Source of the DNA: Streptomyces sp. YS415
GTDB taxonomy: Bacteria; Actinomycetota; Actinomycetes; Streptomycetales; Streptomycetaceae
NCBI RefSeq assembly: GCF_023544665.1
Contig: NZ_JAMJFL010000014.1
Location: 1 to 64,000, forward strand
Length of the DNA: 64,000 nucleotides
Direction: 5' to 3'
Numbering within the stretch: the stretch's first letter is position 1; every line of letters begins with the position of its first letter. Below are positions 59,863 to 64,000 of the stretch, piece by piece. The notes beneath the pieces were generated by a model. It saw only the letters and a program-made list of their open reading frames with translations. It was not told the origin of the DNA and ran no database searches. The position numbers were made by a program, and so were the translations under genes.

Positions 59863-59961
59863 CGGCCCGCGCGCAGAGGGCCCGCCCATGGAAGGGCCCG
59901 CACAAGCAGCGGCCTGCACAAGCAGCGGCCTGCACAAGCAGCGGCCCGCACACAAAGCGGC
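59851..59961. repeat. 16-bp tandem repeat derived from the kinase gene 3' end
   Basis: Four head-to-tail 16-base units (59898, 59914, 59930, 59946) are near CYGCACAAGCAGCGGC. A fifth, CCGCACAAGTAGCGGC, lies at 59851-59866 and contains the kinase's last codons and TAG stop. Units two and three are identical. The single T-to-C change turns the stop TAG into CAG in the copies. The array looks like expansion of the gene's own end. Confidence 0.8.
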
Positions 59962-60125
59962 CCGCGCGTATCGCGTCCGGACAAGCAAAGAGCCCCGGAC
60001 CGGTTGGGTCCGAGGCCAGTGCTCGTGCTATGCGCATCGGGGGTACTGCGCGCTGCGGCTCGGGGGCGGGAGATGCGTACTCGCTGCACGCGCCGCCAAG
60101 CTGAGGCCGTTATGGGGCGGGAGTA

Positions 60126-60383
60126 TCAGGCGGAGGCCTGACGGGCCCGGTTGCGGGCGGCACGGCGCTTCATCGCGCGACGCTCGTCCTCGCTGAGACC
60201 ACCCCAGACGCCGGAGTCCTGACCGGACTCGAGCGCCCACTGCAGGCACTGCTCGATAACCGGGCAGCGACGGCAGACGGCCTTGGCTTCCTCGATCTGC
60301 AGCAGCGCAGGACCGGTGTTGCCGATGGGGAAGAAGAGCTCGGGGTCTTCCTCGCGGCAAACGGCGTTGTGACGCCAGTCCAT
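60126..60383 (-). CDS. wblE: WhiB-family protein WblE (WhiB1 type)
   Basis: An 85-residue WhiB protein with cluster ligands Cys9, Cys37, Cys40 and Cys46, the GVWGG turn (58-62) and a basic C-terminus (KRRAARNRAR) for DNA contact. Length and the MDWRHNAVCREEDPELFFP start match WblE, the ortholog of mycobacterial WhiB1, an essential nitric-oxide-sensitive regulator. The ATG at 60383 follows AAGGAGAGG. A Crp-like palindrome lies about 45 bases upstream. Confidence 0.94.
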   Translation of the reverse strand: MDWRHNAVCREEDPELFFPIGNTGPALLQIEEAKAVCRRCPVIEQCLQWALESGQDSGVWGGLSEDERRAMKRRAARNRARQASA

Positions 60384-60425
60384 GGCTGCTACCTCTCCTT
60401 GGTATTACATGCAGGTGCTTGTGAA

Positions 60426-60441
60426 TGTGAACGCTTTCACG
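60426..60441. promoter_or_regulatory. Crp-type palindrome upstream of wblE
   Basis: TGTGA-N6-TCACG, with perfect inner arms GTGAA/TTCAC (60427-60440), fits the Crp consensus TGTGA-N6-TCACA. It also fits the looser Streptomyces form GTG-N8-CAC. The mycobacterial ortholog whiB1 is known to be controlled by Crp and cAMP, which adds weight. Confidence 0.5.
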
Positions 60442-60701
60442 AATCCCTCAACAAGTGAAGGGCCGACCGTCAGGTTTCCCTGCCGTGGTCCTTTGATGTG
60501 GAGAGGGTTCTGGTGACCTGTGGAGGCCGGTCTTGCGGGCCGTCCCAATCACCACGTAGAGACTCGCAAACCTCAGCGGCGGATACAACCCCTTCTGGAA
60601 AGTTTTTTTTGATTCCTCGGTGTCGACTAGGTCACAGCCGTACTTCCATGGGGTGGACCCTGGTCTAAACGTTCGAGTGAAAGGACTTTCGCGTCTTCTG
60701 C
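60442..60701. other. Intergenic region between the lipid kinase and wblE genes
   Basis: No coding frame is convincing here. The region holds an unusual A/T run, eight T on the plus strand (about 60602-60611; eight A on the minus strand). On the wblE strand, about 17 bases further downstream, is a -35-like TTGTAT, so the A-run could act as an UP element of a wblE promoter. A lone dre-like half site CTGGTCTAAAC occurs near 60660. Confidence 0.4.
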
Positions 60702-61670
60702 TCACACAATCACACGCAGTGCACGGCGTACGCCTGTGAACGTCACGCTCGTCCGCAGCCCCAGGTGGTCACCGTCCATCTGAAGGGGGAGCGGGACCTT
60801 CGAATGCAAGGTGAACTGGTCCAGGTCATGCAGTGAAGCGGCGTGCTTACCCTGGGGTCCCCGCTCGGGGGACGAAGTAAGCAACTGGGTCGCATACCGG
60901 GCAACCGCGACCGTGGACATCCGGCTGAGACCGAGTACGTCCAGCCCCGTATCGAACGACGCCTTAGGCGCCGCGTACACCGGGCGATTACCCAGATACG
61001 TCCACGGAGCGGTATTGCAGACTATGGAAAGCACCAAATCGGTCACCGGGTCGGCGCCGGGCCGCTCCAGTGTGATCGTGCCGTGCCGCCGGTTGGGCTC
61101 CTGGAGGAACTGGCGCACCACCTGGCGAAGGTAAAGGGCGTGCGTGGACCGCTTGCCCCGCTCGCGCTGCTGTTCGACCCGGCCGACCACGCCCGCGTCG
61201 AAGCCGAGCCCCGCGCAGAAGGTGAACCAGCGCTCCGGCACCCCTTCGTCCTCGGTGCCCGGCGTTCCCGCGGCGATCCCCATGCCGACCGTCTGCTCAC
61301 TGCCCTCGCGCAGCGCGTCCAGCAGCGCGCCCGTCGCCTCCACGGCGTCGTTGGGCAGGCCCAGCGCGCGGGCGAAGACATTGGTGGAGCCGCCCGGGAC
61401 CACGGCCAGCCGCGGCAGGCGCTCGGGATCGGGGCCCGCGTGCAGCAGGCCGTTGACGACCTCGTTGACCGTGCCGTCGCCGCCGAGGGCCACCACCAGA
61501 TCGACGTCCTGGCTCTCCGCCGCCTGCCGGCCCAGGTCGCGCGCATGGCCGCGGTACTCGGTGGTGACCGCTTCCAGCTTCATTTCGCTGGCCAATGCAT
61601 GGATCAGCACATCGCGCGTACGTGCGCTTGTGGTGGTTGCCGCCGGATTGACCACGAGAAGTGCACGCAT
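60702..61670 (-). CDS. Diacylglycerol kinase-family lipid kinase
   Basis: A 322-residue DAGK-fold protein. It has the nucleotide motif GGDGTVNEVVNG (about 62-73), VVPGGSTNVFARALGLP and FCAGLGFDAGVV. Bacterial members phosphorylate diacylglycerol or related lipids (YegS/DgkB type). The ATG at 61670 (MRALLVVNPAA) was preferred over an upstream in-frame start because the fold begins there. It is on the same strand as wblE with 318 bases between. Confidence 0.88.
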   Translation of the reverse strand: MRALLVVNPAATTTSARTRDVLIHALASEMKLEAVTTEYRGHARDLGRQAAESQDVDLVVALGGDGTVNEVVNGLLHAGPDPERLPRLAVVPGGSTNVFARALGLPNDAVEATGALLDALREGSEQTVGMGIAAGTPGTEDEGVPERWFTFCAGLGFDAGVVGRVEQQRERGKRSTHALYLRQVVRQFLQEPNRRHGTITLERPGADPVTDLVLSIVCNTAPWTYLGNRPVYAAPKASFDTGLDVLGLSRMSTVAVARYATQLLTSSPERGPQGKHAASLHDLDQFTLHSKVPLPLQMDGDHLGLRTSVTFTGVRRALRVIV

Positions 61671-61816
61671 GGATTGCAGCGTACCTACTGGGGGGTACCG
61701 GGCCCACACCGAATAGTGATCCAGTAGGAGAATCGGTGCGTGAACCTCGCCACGGGGGCGTGTTGCGTGCGCCGGGCGCCCGAGGGGGCGGACACCGCGA
61801 GGGCTACCCTTCAGGG

Positions 61817-62257
61817 GTGAGCGCTGAGCAGAACCCCGCCCCGGAAACCGGACCCCGCCCGCGGCGGCTGATCTACGCCGCGGCCCTCGCCGCGCTGGAA
61901 GGGCTCGCCCTGGTGGTGGGCGGCGTGTGGATCCTCGTCATGGGGCTCACGGGCGACGCGGACGACCGTCAGCAGGCCGTGACCGGGGGAGTGACGCTGA
62001 TCGTGCTCGCGCTGCTGCCGCTGCTGGCCGCCCGCGGGCTGCTCGCCCGACGCGGCTGGGCGCGCGGCCCTGCCGTGATCACCCAGATCATGGCGCTGCC
62101 GGTGGCCTACAACCTGCTCCAGGCCGACAGCATGGCCATCCCGGCCGGGATCGCCCTCGCGGTGGTGGCCGTCACCGCGCTGGTCCTGCTGGTGAACGCC
62201 GAGACCACCCGGGCCCTCGGGATCCGAGGACCCGGCAGCGTGCAGGACCAGAAGTAG
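61817..62257 (+). CDS. Four-helix membrane protein, unknown function
   Basis: A 146-residue protein with four hydrophobic helices (about 20-45, 55-75, 85-105, 110-130) and short polar ends. The N-terminus is Pro-rich and cytoplasmic in prediction. I recognise no family by name. The GTG at 61817 is preceded by CAGGG. Its stop abuts the sigH stop on the other strand without a gap. Confidence 0.7.
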   Translation: MSAEQNPAPETGPRPRRLIYAAALAALEGLALVVGGVWILVMGLTGDADDRQQAVTGGVTLIVLALLPLLAARGLLARRGWARGPAVITQIMALPVAYNLLQADSMAIPAGIALAVVAVTALVLLVNAETTRALGIRGPGSVQDQK

Positions 62258-63364
62258 TCACTCCTCCACGAGGAGCTTCTCCCGCAGCTGTGCCAGCGTG
62301 CGCGCCAGCAGGCGCGACACGTGCATCTGCGAGATGCCGACCTCCTGCGCGATCTGCGACTGGGTCATGTTGCCGAAGAACCGCAGCAACAGGATGCGCT
62401 TCTCGCGCGGCGGCAGATCCTCCAGCAGCGGCTTGAGGGACTCGCGGTACTCCACGCCTTCCAGCGCCTCGTCCTCGGCGCCCAGGGTGTCCGCCACGGC
62501 CGGCGACTCGTCGTCGGTGTCGGGGACGTCCAGGGACAGCGTGGAGTACGCGTTCGCGGACTCCAGGCCCTCCAGGACCTCCTCCTCCGAGATGCCCAAC
62601 TTCTCGGCCAGCTCATGGACCGTGGGGGAGCGGCCGTGCAGCTGGGACAGTTCCGCCGTCGCCGTGGTCAGCGCCAGCCGCAGCTCCTGGAGCCGGCGCG
62701 GCACCCGCACCGCCCAGCCCTTGTCGCGGAAGTGGCGCTTGATCTCGCCGACGACCGTCGGGGTCGCGTACGTGGAGAACTCCACGCCGCGCTCCGGATC
62801 GAAGCGGTCGACCGACTTGATCAGGCCGATGGTGGCGACCTGGGTGAGGTCGTCCAGCGGTTCGCCGCGGTTGCGGAAACGGCGCGCGAGGTGCTCGACG
62901 AGCGGCAGATGCATCCGGACCAGCTGGTTGCGCAGCTCCGCGTACTCCGGGCCGCCGTCCGGCAGCTTGCGCAGCTCGATGAACATGGCGCGCGCACCGC
63001 TGCGGTCCTGCGGCTCACGCTGCTGGACCTCGTGCCGCGCGGCCGGCGCGCCCTGATCGTCGTCTCGCTCGTGCTCGCTCATCGTCCCGCCCGTCGCCCT
63101 CTGTCGAGCTCTCGTCTCAGCCCGGCCGGGGGTGCCCCCGATCCGCCTCTCTTGAGGCGAGCCCTGCACGGCGGTGTCCGGGAAGCCCGCCCGCGCGGAG
63201 GACGCGTCGTCCTCCGGGTGCGGCCTGGCCTGCTCCGGAATGCCGTCGACGCCGTCCGCCAGGTGTCGGGAACCGCCCGGAGCGACTGCGTCGTCGGCGT
63301 TCTCGGCCGGCAGCTCCCGTGTGCCGCGCTCTTCGTCCCGCACCGGCCCGTCCCCGTCCCTCAC
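62258..63364 (-). CDS. sigH: SigB-type stress sigma factor SigH
   Basis: A 368-residue group 3 sigma factor if read from the GTG at 63364, which overlaps the stop of the anti-sigma gene (GTGA). The sigma core covers about residues 120-365: region 2 (LTQVATIGLIKSVDRFDPERGVEFSTYA), region 3 and region 4 (MTQSQIAQEVGISQMHVSRLL). The first 94 residues are charged and low in order. An internal ATG at 63082 (MSEHERDD) would give a 274-residue form. S. coelicolor SigH is known to occur as several products of different length. It acts in osmotic stress and development. Confidence 0.92.
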   Translation of the reverse strand: MRDGDGPVRDEERGTRELPAENADDAVAPGGSRHLADGVDGIPEQARPHPEDDASSARAGFPDTAVQGSPQERRIGGTPGRAETRARQRATGGTMSEHERDDDQGAPAARHEVQQREPQDRSGARAMFIELRKLPDGGPEYAELRNQLVRMHLPLVEHLARRFRNRGEPLDDLTQVATIGLIKSVDRFDPERGVEFSTYATPTVVGEIKRHFRDKGWAVRVPRRLQELRLALTTATAELSQLHGRSPTVHELAEKLGISEEEVLEGLESANAYSTLSLDVPDTDDESPAVADTLGAEDEALEGVEYRESLKPLLEDLPPREKRILLLRFFGNMTQSQIAQEVGISQMHVSRLLARTLAQLREKLLVEE

Positions 63365-63774
63365 GCCGGCCCGGGTCCCGCGCCGCGCTGTTTGTAGAGG
63401 CTGATCGACACGGTCTTGTCCTCGTCCACGGCGGAGGAGACCTTGCCCGCGAGGGCGGACAGCACGGTCCACGCGAACGTGTCCCGTGACGGTGCGTGAC
63501 CATCGGTGGTCGGCGCCGAGACGGTGACCTCCAGCGAGTCGTCGACGAGCCGGAAGACACAGCTGAGCACCGAGCCCGGCACGGCCTGCTGGAGCAGGAT
63601 CGCGCATGCCTCGTCCACCGCGATGCGCAAATCCTCGATCTCGTCGAGGGTGAAGTCCAAACGGGCCGCGAGACCGGCGGTCGCCGTACGCAGCACCGAC
63701 AGGTAGGCACCCGCAGCCGGCAGCCGGACTTCCACGAAGTCCTGGGTCGCGGGCTCGCCTGCGATCTGGGACAC
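63361..63774 (-). CDS. rshA: RsbW-like anti-sigma factor of SigH (RshA/PrsH)
   Basis: A 137-residue HATPase-fold protein with the N-box-like helix DEIEDLRIAVDEACAILLQQAV and a late DTFAWTVLSALAGKV segment. It lies directly upstream of sigH and overlaps its start, the place of RshA (also called PrsH or UshX) in S. coelicolor. It should bind and inhibit SigH. The GTG at 63774 has GGAGG five bases upstream; TTG at 63786 and GTG at 63780 are alternatives. The 226 bases beyond it to the window end hold the operon's promoter region but no gene that I can support. Confidence 0.9.
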   Translation of the reverse strand: MSQIAGEPATQDFVEVRLPAAGAYLSVLRTATAGLAARLDFTLDEIEDLRIAVDEACAILLQQAVPGSVLSCVFRLVDDSLEVTVSAPTTDGHAPSRDTFAWTVLSALAGKVSSAVDEDKTVSISLYKQRGAGPGPA

Positions 63775-64000
63775 CCTCACCTCCAAGGTGGTACAAGCTT
63801 TACGGGGCCGAGGGTCGCCCCCCGGGGTAACGCGATGTGTGGTTCAGCGGTGACGCTATCGCGCTCCGAACTTTCTGTCCCCGGGACCCCAACCCCCCGC
63901 TGTCACTCATAGTAAACCTTTGGATACGCTCCGTGGCTAGGGGTCCGGCGGGCCCAAATGGGAAGAGCGCGCGCCGGGTTGACGTACCCAGACGTCAGAC

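Noticed and set aside
56422..59961. Possible CRISPR arrays at the two repeat blocks
   Set aside because: Units are contiguous 16- or 22-base repeats without spacers, and no cas gene is present.
59485..60089. Minus-strand frames with Cys-Ala-Gly-rich repeats
   Set aside because: They are translations of the 16-bp tandem repeat and the kinase shadow.
60655..60675. DasR-like half site CTGGTCTAAAC between the lipid kinase and wblE
   Set aside because: Only one half matches and it has no dyad partner; a chance match is likely.
63900..63920. GTTT element on the minus strand as a SigB-type promoter for rshA-sigH
   Set aside because: No good GGGTAT partner at 14-17 bases spacing was found.
1..64000. 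Mobile elements or recent horizontal transfer
   Set aside because: No transposase, integrase, terminal inverted repeats or att-like tRNA fragments were seen; composition looks uniform by eye.

Overview
This is a high-GC actinobacterial chromosome segment, almost certainly from a Streptomyces close to S. coelicolor. The evidence is the dense coding, frequent GTG/TTG starts and ATGA/GTGA overlaps, and a run of marker genes that I recall as syntenic with about SCO5187 to SCO5244: wblC, hisN, sigR-rsrA, the epi-isozizaene synthase/CYP170 pair, nrdABS, the das genes, wblE and sigH. The synteny is from memory, not from an alignment. I see no insertion sequence, prophage, integrase or CRISPR array; this is core chromosome.

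0-11 kb: a partial mycoredoxin gene behind a perfect SigR-type promoter; helicase uvrD2; the antibiotic-response regulator wblC (whiB7) with a long attenuated leader; small zinc-ribbon and basic proteins; a ThiF-like/ABC1-kinase operon; a YgjP-like metallopeptidase; and a TerD-AIM24 fusion followed by two more AIM24 proteins.

11-26 kb: a Nudix/DUF2342 operon, an epimerase-like SDR, moaE, a PDZ-Lon (YlbL-like) protease, a UPF0182 membrane protein, two identical initiator tRNAs flanking a Sel1-repeat gene, catR/catA with an operator inside the promoter, a CBS protein and hisN.

26-37 kb: TetR, SMR transporter, rsgA-aroA, an M50 protease, an SRAP protein, a hydrolase, the thiol-stress pair sigR-rsrA with its autoregulatory promoter, a full HD-GYP protein translationally coupled to a degenerate HD protein, a TPR protein and a deformylase.

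37-48 kb: the albaflavenone pair (terpene synthase and CYP170); then, on the minus strand, the class Ia ribonucleotide reductase operon nrdABS, read from a promoter with two NrdR-like boxes and a cobalamin riboswitch; a GNAT protein; and an MctP-type transporter with its DUF3311 partner.

48-64 kb: the N-acetylglucosamine/chitobiose regulon. DasR, the DasABC importer (ATPase elsewhere), the GH3 enzyme DasD, NagB and a SIS-domain protein lie near several DasR-type operators. One more operator sits just upstream of a predicted structured RNA that matches the position of sRNA scr5239. Then come a PdtaS-like kinase, wblE with a Crp-like site, a lipid kinase, and sigH with its anti-sigma factor. 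Two short tandem-repeat arrays begin at the 3' ends of genes (about 56.4 and 59.9 kb).
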